Program-made: the position numbers and the translations under genes | In this document: positions 1 through 7,860 of the stretch, one piece after another | Position numbering within the stretch: position 1 is the first letter of the stretch | Layout of the letters: each line of letters opens with the position of its first letter | The notes under the pieces: model-generated | Databases searched by the model: none | The model's input: the letters and a program-made list of their open reading frames with translations, nothing else | What the model was told of the DNA's origin: nothing | NCBI GenBank assembly: GCA_035490315.1 | Contig: DATHET010000108.1 | Span: 1-15,211, forward strand | DNA length: 15,211 nucleotides | Direction of reading: 5' to 3' | Source of the DNA: JADJQU01 sp035490315 | GTDB taxonomy: Bacteria > Planctomycetota > UBA1135 > GCA-002686595

Positions 1-146
1 CGCCTGTTGACTCTCCCGCGTGGACCGAGGGCGATGAATTGCGCGTTGATGTCCCATACGACCTGAAAGTCAACAAGGCCATTGTCATCTGGGATGGGGC
101 CAAGCAATGCAAGCGCGTTGCTTGGGGACTGCCTGAAAAGCACTAG
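1..146 (+). CDS. 3' end of an unidentified protein
   Basis: An open frame (codons beginning at position 3) runs from the window edge to a TAG at 144-146, giving the last 47 residues of a protein. The tail is hydrophilic with a mixed, natural-looking composition and ends in GLPEKH. Third codon positions are less GC-rich than in the genes to the right. No domain can be named from so short a tail. The gene converges on the hydrolase-like gene that ends at 198, leaving about 50 bp between the two stops. That it is coding is inferred from the clean frame to the edge and the sensible composition; a chance open frame of this length in GC-rich DNA is possible. Confidence 0.5.
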   Translation, partial: PVDSPAWTEGDELRVDVPYDLKVNKAIVIWDGAKQCKRVAWGLPEKH

Positions 147-186
147 GGTCTACTGAGCCAGGTATATGGCTGCCCTAAATTGGCTC
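145..186. terminator. possible bidirectional terminator-like hairpins between convergent genes
   Basis: Between the stops of two convergent genes, AGCCA (156-160) pairs with TGGCT (167-171) around a six-base loop. It can be extended by AGGG (145-148) against CCCT (173-176) across unpaired bases. An alternative pairing joins GAGCCA (155-160) to TGGCTC (181-186). The position suits transcription termination in both directions, but the stems are short and there is no clear T run. Confidence 0.25.
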
Positions 187-197
187 CACGTCCCGCT

Positions 198-1544
198 TCA
201 CTCGAAGAACCGCACCTGCAACGCATCCGACAACCCCGCCCCCGTGCCGTCGAGCTGCTGCGGATCGCGGAACCAGAACTGGTAATTGCGCGTAGCGCCC
301 AGCAGCGGCGGAACGAGTTGGATCGCGTAGCTCGTCGATCCATTCGCATCGAGCACCTGACCCGGCAGTCGATGGATCGGTGCCCCGAGGTACAGCGTTC
401 CCCCCAGAAACGGCGCGGAAGCCGCCTTGTCGCTCCACAGACCGATCACGACCCGCCCCGGAACTCCGCCTTCCAGCTCGACACGGAATTGATCCGCCGC
501 AAGGCTCGCCGGGCCTGTCCACGAAACTTTCGGCGTGGTCCCGATCGAAGTCGTCTTGCCATGGCCATACGCGACCGGCAACGGCTCCGCGAGATACCAG
601 CTCTGCGCCGTGACGTCGTGGTGCATGAAATGCATCAAGTACCACGCATGCTTGATCGCGCCCTGAAGCGAAGGGTGAGTCCCGTCCGACGTGAAATCCG
701 AGCACTCCCAGACCAGCCCGTCGCTGCGCGGATTGAGCCCGTCCGCCCACATGTACGGCCCCCACGTGATCCACGGCGACACCACCGGCCCTTGGTTCGG
801 ATCGAAATTGAGCGCGGGATTGCCTCTGTACTGGTCTTCGATCAACCACTTGTTCGCGAAACCCTGTTGATAGGCCCAAGGCTCGGGATTGACCGTCGTC
901 GTCGCGTAACCCGCGTAGATGCGCGAGGCCATGTAGCAGACGCGCAGGTTCGGAAACCTGTCCCGCAGGATGTTCATGATCAATGTGAACTCCGCCTCGA
1001 GCGTCAGCGCATCCACCGGAAAGGGAAGGATCGGATTCGCCTCCGCTTCCAGGAACCAGATCACCTGCACCTGCTCCGCGCTCAAGCCCGCAGACGCGAG
1101 GTGCGCCGGAACCCAGTTCGTCCAGTAGGCAGCCTGGGGGTTCATGATGACCTGGGCTGTCTTCCCGCTCTGGGCGCAATTGGCGAGCACCAGCTGCGGA
1201 GACTTTCGCTCGTCCGCTGCCACGGACTGCATGAACGCGTTGAAATGAACCATGCAGTTCGACATGCCGATCGAGATGAACCCAACCTTTCCGTCCGACA
1301 TGTCGATCGATCCGGAAGCACTTCGAGGAAGGACCTCCGCGACCTGCCGCAAGCCAGCGACTTCGTGGGCGATCGGGCGCTCGTTGGAGGCTCCCGGGTA
1401 GAGCCCGCCTTGAAAGCCCTGATAGGGCCCAAACCCGAGATCGCTCAGTGGCAGGCGGCCGACCGAGATGCCCCCGCAGTCCTGCGAGAAGGCCGAGGGA
1501 AGCGGGAGCCAAGACAACAAGAGACCGAGAACCAAGGTGCGCAT
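198..1544 (-). CDS. Secreted SGNH/GDSL-hydrolase-like protein with C-terminal planctomycete module
   Basis: The 448-residue protein starts at the ATG whose complement is 1542-1544. The frame is open further upstream, but this start places a typical signal peptide (MRTLVLGLLLSWLPLPSAFS, cleavage near residue 20) at the N terminus. Two SGNH-like blocks are visible: a strand ending IGMSN, with Ser95 in the place of the nucleophile of the usual GDS, and SDGTHPS with Asp287 and His290, matching the DxxH block. NCAQSG (122-127) may be the glycine block. The last ~90 residues (YQFWFRDP, then LSDALQVRF at the end) resemble a module I associate with the C termini of many secreted planctomycete proteins. 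Substrate unknown; an esterase or carbohydrate deacetylase role is inference. It lies 197 bp downstream of the questin-oxidase-like gene on the same strand. No strong ribosome binding site is seen. Confidence 0.75.
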   Translation of the reverse strand: MRTLVLGLLLSWLPLPSAFSQDCGGISVGRLPLSDLGFGPYQGFQGGLYPGASNERPIAHEVAGLRQVAEVLPRSASGSIDMSDGKVGFISIGMSNCMVHFNAFMQSVAADERKSPQLVLANCAQSGKTAQVIMNPQAAYWTNWVPAHLASAGLSAEQVQVIWFLEAEANPILPFPVDALTLEAEFTLIMNILRDRFPNLRVCYMASRIYAGYATTTVNPEPWAYQQGFANKWLIEDQYRGNPALNFDPNQGPVVSPWITWGPYMWADGLNPRSDGLVWECSDFTSDGTHPSLQGAIKHAWYLMHFMHHDVTAQSWYLAEPLPVAYGHGKTTSIGTTPKVSWTGPASLAADQFRVELEGGVPGRVVIGLWSDKAASAPFLGGTLYLGAPIHRLPGQVLDANGSTSYAIQLVPPLLGATRNYQFWFRDPQQLDGTGAGLSDALQVRFFE

Positions 1545-1741
1545 GGCAAAGAATCGCAGGGGACAGGGGTGGGACCGTGCGAGCTGGTTGTCCGACCGCG
1601 GGCAGCGGCCTGGGGTGCGACGCAGCGCAGAAGCCTCGGAACCTCCCTGCCATGGGAAATCCAGGCTCACTCGACGACCGGGCCCCTTCGTAGACGGAGA
1701 GGCAAATTAACGCAAGCGGGGAACACGCCCGTGGACCAGTT

Positions 1742-2854
1742 TCAGGATGCGAGCTTCACACGCCTCGCCGCCGCAAGGCGGTACGCGCCTTCCCCGTGGA
1801 TTGCGGCCTCCTCGCGGCAGGCGAACACCAGCTTGGCGTCATGGTCGTCGTTGCTCGCGACGGCGCGAGCTCCGATCGCCGGCCATTCCGGCGCCCCTTC
1901 GAGCTTCAGCGCTTGGGCCGCGGGCGCTCCGATCCCGATGTACGCAGCCACGAGGGCCTGCCAGTGGAAGCGCATCAGCCGCTCGCGGTCAGCGGCGAAG
2001 GGCAGCACGATCCGCAGCGCATGGGTCGAAGTGACGGCGTGCAAGGCTGTGAAGTTGCCTGTGGAGGCAAACAGGCCGATCATCTCGCGAGCAATGCTCG
2101 CGAGCGCCGCGTCGTCGAGCACGAGCGAGCTCGCGAGGTCGGAAAACCCCGGGATCGCCGCCGCCTGTTTCATGCGGCCGTCGATCGATCCGCCGCTGAT
2201 CGAGGCTTTCGAGAAGCGTTCGTCGCTGCGAACTCGCTGGAGCACGGCGCCGGGGTCCTTCTCGTCCGTCGGGTTCGCGGACGGCGTGCCCAGGGTGCTC
2301 GCGGTGACCGCCCAGTAGGCGAGCGCGTGAGCGATCTCGGCATCGTCCTCGAAGCGCACGCCGAACGCGGTGCGGATCAGGCAATGGAATGCGGCGCTGC
2401 CGACGCTCGGCGAGAGGGCGTCGAGCGCGTCGTGCAAGACCGCCGCGCGCCCGCGCTCGCGCAGCTCGCGCTCGAAGTGCGCGACGAATCCGTGCAAGGC
2501 TTCGTCGCGACCTAGCGCCTGACGCCATTCCTTGGCATCGACCGGCGGTCCAGCGGTCGGCATCGACTCGAGCATCGCGCCGTAGCTCGCCGCGAACTCG
2601 CGCAGGCGCGCCTCGCCAGCTCCCAGCGAATGCTGCGACCACAGGGCCATCGAGAGGTGATTCGCGAGCCCGCCGCGGTAGCGCGGGTGCTTCGTGCGGT
2701 TCCACGCGAGCAGCTCGCGCAGCGTGTCCCCGGAGGTGTCTCGAGTCGGGGACGAAGTCACGTGGAGCGGGCCTCCCGCGCAGGCGATCCAGGCCGGTGC
2801 CGCGGCGAACGCGGAACCCGCGGCGAGAATCTCGCGCCTGCTGGGCAGGTCCAT
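1742..2854 (-). CDS. Questin-oxidase-family protein with Tat-type signal
   Basis: The 370-residue protein resembles the questin oxidase-like family (DUF4243; fungal GedK/AflY relatives), whose characterised members perform Baeyer-Villiger-type ring opening of anthraquinones. Family-like blocks are NHLSMAL (65-71) followed by LGAGEARLREF, SAAFHCLIRTAFGV (153-166) and ALAYWA, and near the C terminus TALHAVTSTHALR. The length is usual for the family. The N terminus, SRREILAAGSAF, is a twin-arginine signal, and Cys25 in WIACAG could be a lipobox with an unusual Trp at -3. The protein is therefore probably exported, possibly lipid-anchored. The substrate in a planctomycete is unknown and need not be an anthraquinone. 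The gene is divergent from the large oxidoreductase across about 85 bp; a shared control region is possible. Confidence 0.75.
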   Translation of the reverse strand: MDLPSRREILAAGSAFAAAPAWIACAGGPLHVTSSPTRDTSGDTLRELLAWNRTKHPRYRGGLANHLSMALWSQHSLGAGEARLREFAASYGAMLESMPTAGPPVDAKEWRQALGRDEALHGFVAHFERELRERGRAAVLHDALDALSPSVGSAAFHCLIRTAFGVRFEDDAEIAHALAYWAVTASTLGTPSANPTDEKDPGAVLQRVRSDERFSKASISGGSIDGRMKQAAAIPGFSDLASSLVLDDAALASIAREMIGLFASTGNFTALHAVTSTHALRIVLPFAADRERLMRFHWQALVAAYIGIGAPAAQALKLEGAPEWPAIGARAVASNDDHDAKLVFACREEAAIHGEGAYRLAAARRVKLAS

Positions 2855-2920
2855 GCGCCCACGATACTCGACCTCGCGCAGCGCGGAAGTCCGCGGGGAG
2901 ACGATCGCAGCCTCCGCCGT

Positions 2921-2926
2921 TATGAT
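2921..2926 (+). promoter_or_regulatory. possible -10 box for the large oxidoreductase
   Basis: TATGAT matches the -10 consensus at five of six positions and ends 13 bases before the ATG at 2940. This would give a very short leader. No convincing -35 hexamer is visible 16-18 bp upstream. If real, it argues for the 2940 start over the ATG at 2922, which lies inside the box. Confidence 0.3.
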
Positions 2927-2939
2927 CCTCCGCCCTACA

Positions 2940-5900
2940 ATGACGAAACTTCGCTTTGATCTGCGCTTCGAGGACCTCTATGCGCGCGAGGGCCTGGGGC
3001 GCGTCGACGCCGCATTCCTGAACTTCCTGGGCGAGATCGACCTGTCGATGCGGGAGCAGCTGATCGCCGCCCGCGCCTCCGCGGAAGCCCTTCCGGCCAA
3101 GGCGGAATCGGATCTCCTGATCGACCTCGCGCCGCACCTCGACGATTTCGTGGCGCGTCTGTTCTCGATCGAGAGCGAAGTGCACGAGCTTTCCGCGCGC
3201 CACGACGCCCTCGCCCCGCTGTATTCGGTCAAGCGCGCCTTCGTGCAGCGCCGCGCGGTCCCCAAGATCAAGGCCGAGGACCTCGCCACCTTCGATGGCG
3301 CAGCGGCGGAAGCCGAGCTCTCGGCCCTGCTCGGCGAGCCGTTCAGCGAGTTGGCCTTCGCGACCCGGGTGACGGAGTGGCTGCGGGACGAGGCTGCTCA
3401 CCCAGGTCCCCTCGATTTAGCGCTGCGCTACGCCGCCTGGGCCGCGACCACGCCCGCGGGCAAGGCGAGACATCGCGCGGGCGTGCTCTTCAAGCTCCCG
3501 ATCAAGCTGGACATGCAGAAGCTCGTGCCCGTCGAGACGCGCACCGAGGACGGGTTCGAGCAGCACACCCTGGGGCATCACCACCTGCGTCGCCGCGAGG
3601 GGTTCGAGCTCACCGACGCCGGCACTGACCTCGTCGGCGCCCTCGACCAGGCCAACTACTGCATCTGGTGCCACGAGCAGGGCAAGGATTCCTGCTCGAA
3701 GGGGCTCAAGGAGAAGGCGCCCTCGGAGGAATACAAGAAGTCCATTTTCGGCGTGCCGCTCGCGGGCTGTCCGCTCGAGGAGAAGATCTCGGAGTTCCAC
3801 CAGGTCAAGACGCGCGGGCAGGCGCTCGCCGCCCTGGCGATCATCTGCGTCGACAATCCGATGGTCGCCGCCACGGGCCATCGCATCTGCAACGACTGCA
3901 TGAAGTCCTGCGTGTTCCAGAAGCAGGAGCCGGTCAACATTCCGCAGGCCGAGACGCGGACCTTGAAGGACGTGCTCGAGCTGCCCTGGGGCTTCGAGAT
4001 CTACTCGCTCTTGACTCGCTGGAACCCGCTCAATCTGCGCCGGCCTTTCCCGCGCGCGCCGTCCGGGCGAAAAGTCCTGGTCGTCGGCCTCGGGCCGGCT
4101 GGATTCACGCTCGCGCACCACTTGATGAACGACGGTCACGCGATCGTCGGCATCGACGGCCTGAAGATCGAGCCCCTGCCCGCGGAAGTCTCCGGCATGA
4201 ATGCGCGCGGCGAGCGCTCGGCCTTCCGCCCGATCCGTGACGTGCACGAATTGTTCGAATCGCTGGGCACGCGCGTGATGGCTGGCTTCGGCGGCGTCGC
4301 GGAATACGGCATCACCGTGCGCTGGGACAAGAATTTCCTGAAGCTGATCCGCCTCCTGCTCGAGCGCCGCAGCGAGTTCGCGATGTTCGGCGGCGTGCGC
4401 TTCGGCGGCACGATCACGCTCGAGGATGCCTGGGCACTCGGCTTCGACCACGTCGCGGTGTGCGTCGGCGCCGGCAAGCCGACGGTGCTCGAGATTCCCA
4501 ACGGACTCGCGCGCGGCGTGCGCGCAGCCTCGGATTTCCTGATGGCCCTGCAATTGACCGGAGCCGCGAAGCCCGACTCGATCGCGAACATGCAATTGCG
4601 CCTGCCCGCGCTGGTGATCGGCGGGGGATTGACGGCGATCGACACGGCGACGGAATCCCTCGCCTACTACGTCGTGCAGGTCGAGAAGTTCCTGGCGCGC
4701 TACGAGACGCTGGCGGCCGAGATCGGCGAGGACGCGCTGCGCGAGAGCTGGGACGATCAGGAGCGCGAGATCGGCGAGGAATTCCTCGCCCACGCGCGCA
4801 CGATCCGTACCGAGCGCGAGGCGGCGAAGCGCGAAGGCCGCGAGCCTCGCGTGGTCGAGCTGCTGCAGAGCTGGGGCGGCGTGACCATCGCCTACCGCCG
4901 CCGCCTGATCGACAGCCCCTCGTACACGCTCAATCACGAGGAAGTCGAGAAGGCCCTCGAGGAGGGCATCGCCTTCGCCGAGGGGCTCACCCCGACCCTG
5001 GTCGACATCGACAACTACGGCGCTGTGCGCGGCATGCGCTTCAAGCACGCGTCCGGCGAGAAGTGGCTGCCTGCCCACACCGTCTTCGTCGCGGCCGGCA
5101 CCCAGCCGAACACGGTGCTCGCGCGCGAGGACGCCTCGCACTTCAGCCTCGACGGCAAGTACTTCGCCGCCTGCGACGAGGAGGGCAAGCCCGCGAGTCC
5201 CCAGCGCTCCACCTCCAAGCCCAAGACGCCCCACGTCTTGCTCTCGCGCCGCGACGACGGTCGTTTCGTCAGCTATTTCGGCGACGTCCACCCCTCGTAT
5301 TTCGGCAACGTGGTCAAGGCGATGGGCTCGGCGAAGCAGGGCTTCCCCGTGGTGTCCCGCGTGCTCGCCCATCGCGCCGCCGAGAGCCATGAAACAGCCG
5401 CGCAATTCTTCGCGCGGCTCGCCGATCAACTCGTGGCCACGGTCCACAGCGTCGAGCGCCTGACCCCGAACATCGTCGAGGTCGTGATCCGCGCGCCCCT
5501 CGCCGCGCGCAAGTTCCAGCCGGGGCAGTTCTACCGGCTGCAGAACTTCGAGTCGCTGGCTCCCTTGGCCGCCGGGACTCGCATGCAGATGGAGGGTCTG
5601 GCCCTGACCGGCGCCTGGGTCGACACGGACAAGGGCCTGGTCTCGACGATCGTCCTGGAAATGGGCGGCTCGGCCGACCTGTGCGCGATGCTCCAGAAGC
5701 ACGAGCCCGTGATCCTCATGGGGCCGACCGGCGCACCGACCGAGATCGAGCCGGGAGAGACCGTCGTGCTCTGCGGCGGCGGGCTCGGCAATGCCGTGCT
5801 CTTCTCGATCGGCCGCGCCTTCCGCGCCGCGGGCTCCAAGGTCCTGTACTTCGCCGGGTACAAGAAAGTGATCGACCGCTACAAGGTCGACGAGATCGAG

Positions 5901-6410
5901 AGCGCCGCCGACGTGGTGGTCTGGTGCTGCGACGAGCAACCGGGCTTCCAGCCGCGCCGCGCGCAGGACAGCTCGTTCGTCGGCAACATCGTCCAGGCGA
6001 TGGATGCCTACGCCAGCGGCCGGCTCGGAACCCCCAGGCTGCGCATGGAGCAGGCCGACCGCCTGATCGCGATCGGCTCGGACCGCATGATGGCCGCGGT
6101 CGCGCGGGCCCGGCACGACGTGCTCAAGGCGCACTTCAAGCCCAACCACATCGCGATCGGCTCGATCAACTCGCCGATGCAGTGCATGATGAAGGAGATC
6201 TGCGCCCAGTGCCTGCAGCCGCACAAGGACCCCGTGACCGGTGCGACGAGCTGGGTGTTCTCGTGCTTCAACCAGGATCAACCCCTCGACCGGGTCGACT
6301 TCCTGGCGCTGAACGAGCGTTTGAAGCAGAACTCCCTGTCGGAGAAGCTCACCGTGCAATGGATCCGGCATTGCCTGCCCGATCTGCGCCGTCAGCGCAG
6401 CCTGGTCTGA
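2940..6410 (+). CDS. Large FAD/NAD(P)/Fe-S oxidoreductase, GltD/NfnB-like half fused to FNR/PyrK-like half
   Basis: The protein has 1156 residues, counted from ATG 2940. Residues 1-235 form an N-terminal region of unknown role. A cysteine-rich part follows: C241, C244, C252, C277, C303 and C317-x2-C320-x3-C324, suited to [4Fe-4S] clusters. Next come an FAD-binding Rossmann fold (VVGLGPAG, glycines 383/385/388) and an NAD(P)-binding fold (VIGGGLTAIDTA, 559-570), then AYRRR at 651-655 and AAGTQP near 718-723, as in glutamate synthase small subunits and NfnB. Residues ~835-1115 are a ferredoxin-reductase-like domain with FQPGQFYRL (859-867), CGGGLGNA (945-952) and cysteines 1082, 1088, 1091 and 1109 placed like the [2Fe-2S] site of PyrK/NfnA. 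I recall similar long proteins annotated only as pyridine nucleotide-disulfide oxidoreductase. Electron transfer between NAD(P)H and another carrier in the cytoplasm is inferred; the physiological partner is unknown. It appears monocistronic. Confidence 0.88.
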   Translation: MTKLRFDLRFEDLYAREGLGRVDAAFLNFLGEIDLSMREQLIAARASAEALPAKAESDLLIDLAPHLDDFVARLFSIESEVHELSARHDALAPLYSVKRAFVQRRAVPKIKAEDLATFDGAAAEAELSALLGEPFSELAFATRVTEWLRDEAAHPGPLDLALRYAAWAATTPAGKARHRAGVLFKLPIKLDMQKLVPVETRTEDGFEQHTLGHHHLRRREGFELTDAGTDLVGALDQANYCIWCHEQGKDSCSKGLKEKAPSEEYKKSIFGVPLAGCPLEEKISEFHQVKTRGQALAALAIICVDNPMVAATGHRICNDCMKSCVFQKQEPVNIPQAETRTLKDVLELPWGFEIYSLLTRWNPLNLRRPFPRAPSGRKVLVVGLGPAGFTLAHHLMNDGHAIVGIDGLKIEPLPAEVSGMNARGERSAFRPIRDVHELFESLGTRVMAGFGGVAEYGITVRWDKNFLKLIRLLLERRSEFAMFGGVRFGGTITLEDAWALGFDHVAVCVGAGKPTVLEIPNGLARGVRAASDFLMALQLTGAAKPDSIANMQLRLPALVIGGGLTAIDTATESLAYYVVQVEKFLARYETLAAEIGEDALRESWDDQEREIGEEFLAHARTIRTEREAAKREGREPRVVELLQSWGGVTIAYRRRLIDSPSYTLNHEEVEKALEEGIAFAEGLTPTLVDIDNYGAVRGMRFKHASGEKWLPAHTVFVAAGTQPNTVLAREDASHFSLDGKYFAACDEEGKPASPQRSTSKPKTPHVLLSRRDDGRFVSYFGDVHPSYFGNVVKAMGSAKQGFPVVSRVLAHRAAESHETAAQFFARLADQLVATVHSVERLTPNIVEVVIRAPLAARKFQPGQFYRLQNFESLAPLAAGTRMQMEGLALTGAWVDTDKGLVSTIVLEMGGSADLCAMLQKHEPVILMGPTGAPTEIEPGETVVLCGGGLGNAVLFSIGRAFRAAGSKVLYFAGYKKVIDRYKVDEIESAADVVVWCCDEQPGFQPRRAQDSSFVGNIVQAMDAYASGRLGTPRLRMEQADRLIAIGSDRMMAAVARARHDVLKAHFKPNHIAIGSINSPMQCMMKEICAQCLQPHKDPVTGATSWVFSCFNQDQPLDRVDFLALNERLKQNSLSEKLTVQWIRHCLPDLRRQRSLV

Positions 6411-6629
6411 GTCGAGCCTCGATCACATTCGCGAGTTTTCTTGCGTCGGATTTCTGGGACGCGCACGCAGAGAGATTCGCGCCGCAAAGTGCAGCGGCCC
6501 CGCACTTGCATTGGACGCAGGGCGACTCTCCAGGAATCGGCCAGGGCACTCGCTCATGCGAGCCGAGCCTCAGATGCAAGCTCTTGCAGGCCCGCAAGAT
6601 GCGGCGGTACGCGCAAGGGTGGGGAAGGC
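6411..6629. other. Intergenic spacer without recognised feature
   Basis: This spacer lies between the oxidoreductase stop and the 3' end of the tRNA-Arg gene, which points towards it. It holds only weak five-base stems, for example CTTGC/GCAAG near 6584-6599 and CTCGC/GCGAG near 6550-6563. No T-rich terminator, promoter or plausible small gene is visible. Confidence 0.5.
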
Positions 6630-6706
6630 TGGTACGCCCGACAGGATTCGAACCTGAGACCTTCTGCTTCGGAGGCAGACGCTCTATCCAGCTGAGCTAC
6701 GGGCGC
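6630..6706 (-). tRNA. tRNA-Arg (anticodon CCG), CCA encoded
   Basis: The reverse complement folds as a canonical cloverleaf. The acceptor stem GCGCCCG/CGGGCGT has a G1-U72 wobble, the D arm is GCTCAGCTGGATAGAGC, and the anticodon stem TCTGC/GCAGA encloses the loop CTCCGAA. The T arm is CAGG-TTCGAAT-CCTG and the discriminator base is A. The anticodon is the complement of 6670-6672 and reads CGG (Arg). Bases 6630-6632 encode the 3' CCA, giving 77 nt in all. Confidence 0.97.
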
Positions 6707-6728
6707 GCTCGAACCTTGAAACGGCGGG

Positions 6729-6734
6729 AGTATA
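6729..6734 (-). promoter_or_regulatory. -10 box of the tRNA-Arg promoter
   Basis: On the minus strand this reads TATACT, five of six matches to the -10 consensus, 22 bases upstream of the tRNA 5' end. That predicts a 5' leader of about 15 nt, normal for a tRNA precursor. The -35 region is GC-rich and matches poorly. Confidence 0.45.
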
Positions 6735-6776
6735 GCCGAGCCGGCGGACGGGCAGGATTCGAAGAACTCGGTTACC

Positions 6777-6806
6777 TGGACAGTTTTTCGCGGCTACCAC
6801 TAGTAT
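6777..6806 (+). promoter_or_regulatory. candidate promoter for the calcium-binding secreted protein
   Basis: TGGACA (6777-6782, five of six to the -35 consensus) is separated by 18 bp from TAGTAT (6801-6806, four of six to -10). An overlapping TATAGT (6804-6809) is a better -10, but its 21-bp spacing is poor. The site lies about 45 bp upstream of the first possible start codon of the next gene. Confidence 0.35.
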
Positions 6807-6849
6807 AGTCCCTCGCGGCTCCTTCCTGCATCGAGGCTGTTCTGTTCTG

Positions 6850-7860
6850 ATGGAGCTCGATCCGCCCATGAAGCAACCTGGCAGCATGGCAACTCTCACG
6901 CTTTCCCGTTCACCCCTGTCGATCGCGTCGCGTGAAAGATTCCGAATCTCTCGCGCGCTGAGCCTCGCGCTCGGTCTGCCGATCTGCCTTTGCTTCTTCG
7001 AGCCGAGTTCCCAGGGCTCCCCTGCGATCCAACAGCGCGTCGGCGCGGGCGTGCGGCCTATCGTGGAAGTCCTGCGCGACGTCGACGGCGATGGATTGGA
7101 TGACGTGCTCGAAGCAGGGCAATACTCGGCCGCGGACCAGGTCGACACGGACGTCGACGGCTGGAACGACGCCGAGGAACTTGCTCGCGGGAGCCTCTCG
7201 ACCGCCTTCTGCTCGCAACCGAACCACAACTCGAATTCGATCGGCGCGAACGCCTACATGCGTTCCGGCAAGCTCCACGTCGCCATTGCCGCCTACATCC
7301 GCAGCGGCTCGCTGGAGAACGTGCACGTCGACGTGGGACTCTACTCGGCCCACATGATGATCCAGCTGACGCCCATGAGCTACGGGCAGCACGCGACCAT
7401 CACGACCGTGCCCACGAAGAACCCGGGCGAGCTCCTGATCGTCACCGACATCATCGTGCCCATGGCCCCCCTGGTCCGGACCGGCGCGATGTCGATCTTT
7501 TCGAAGATGCGCGTCGAGAACACGGTCTGCTCGGCGGCAGTGATCAACCTCGTGATGCATGGGGACATCCCCACGGCCTTGATCACGCCCGCCCAGATGT
7601 CGCCCCTCGCTGGGGAGCTGCTCGGGCCGGGATTGCTGCATCGCCCCCTGGGTGGGACGGCCCCTGCCTCCTGGTCCTCGGGCGAAGTCTGCTTCCAACG
7701 CCTCGAATCGGTCGGAACCCACGGCGCCGTGGTGACCCAGGAAGTCAGCTCCGCGGGCTGCATCAGCGGCTGGGACGGGTATTGCGACGGCGGGAATTGC
7801 GCCTCGTCGGTGGGCACGACCGTGGACCTGGTCGACCCGGCAGGTTTGATCGGCGGTTGA
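6850..7860 (+). CDS. Secreted protein with two TSP3/EF-hand-like calcium-binding loops
   Basis: The frame encodes up to 336 residues. Starts at 6850, 6868 and 6886 are all possible; GGAG at 6853-6856 slightly favours 6868. The hydrophobic stretch ALSLALGLPICLCFF (36-50 from the first start), after a basic segment, looks like an export signal with a long n-region. Two acidic loops follow: DVDGDGLDD (77-85) and DTDVDGWNDAEE (99-110). They have the DxDxDG pattern of thrombospondin type-3 or EF-hand-like calcium sites common in secreted planctomycete proteins. The rest is rich in hydrophobic beta-type sequence with paired cysteines near the C terminus (CISGWDGYCDGGNC), probably disulfide-bonded. 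No enzymatic motif is visible. The gene stands alone, upstream of but not obviously co-transcribed with the sigma operon, because a hairpin spans its stop codon. Its role is unknown. Confidence 0.7.
   Translation: MELDPPMKQPGSMATLTLSRSPLSIASRERFRISRALSLALGLPICLCFFEPSSQGSPAIQQRVGAGVRPIVEVLRDVDGDGLDDVLEAGQYSAADQVDTDVDGWNDAEELARGSLSTAFCSQPNHNSNSIGANAYMRSGKLHVAIAAYIRSGSLENVHVDVGLYSAHMMIQLTPMSYGQHATITTVPTKNPGELLIVTDIIVPMAPLVRTGAMSIFSKMRVENTVCSAAVINLVMHGDIPTALITPAQMSPLAGELLGPGLLHRPLGGTAPASWSSGEVCFQRLESVGTHGAVVTQEVSSAGCISGWDGYCDGGNCASSVGTTVDLVDPAGLIGG

Noticed and set aside
1638..1660. GGAACC on the plus strand as a second ECF promoter
   Set aside because: There is no CGTC-type -10 at 15-17 bp, and the downstream gene is on the other strand.
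180..2318. A 712-codon plus-strand open frame across the two leftward genes
   Set aside because: It spans two distinct genes on the other strand, is very Arg-rich and has no domain. It is a shadow frame.
2694..2939. Longer N terminus for the oxidoreductase (open frame back to 2694, or ATG 2922)
   Set aside because: The extension overlaps the divergent questin-oxidase-like gene and is low-complexity. MTKLRFDL from 2940 is a natural beginning, and 2922 lies within a probable -10 box.
3417..6371. A 984-codon open frame on the minus strand opposite the oxidoreductase
   Set aside because: The composition (His, Arg, Asp, Leu rich) is that of an antisense shadow, and the plus strand has clear FAD, NAD(P) and Fe-S motifs throughout.
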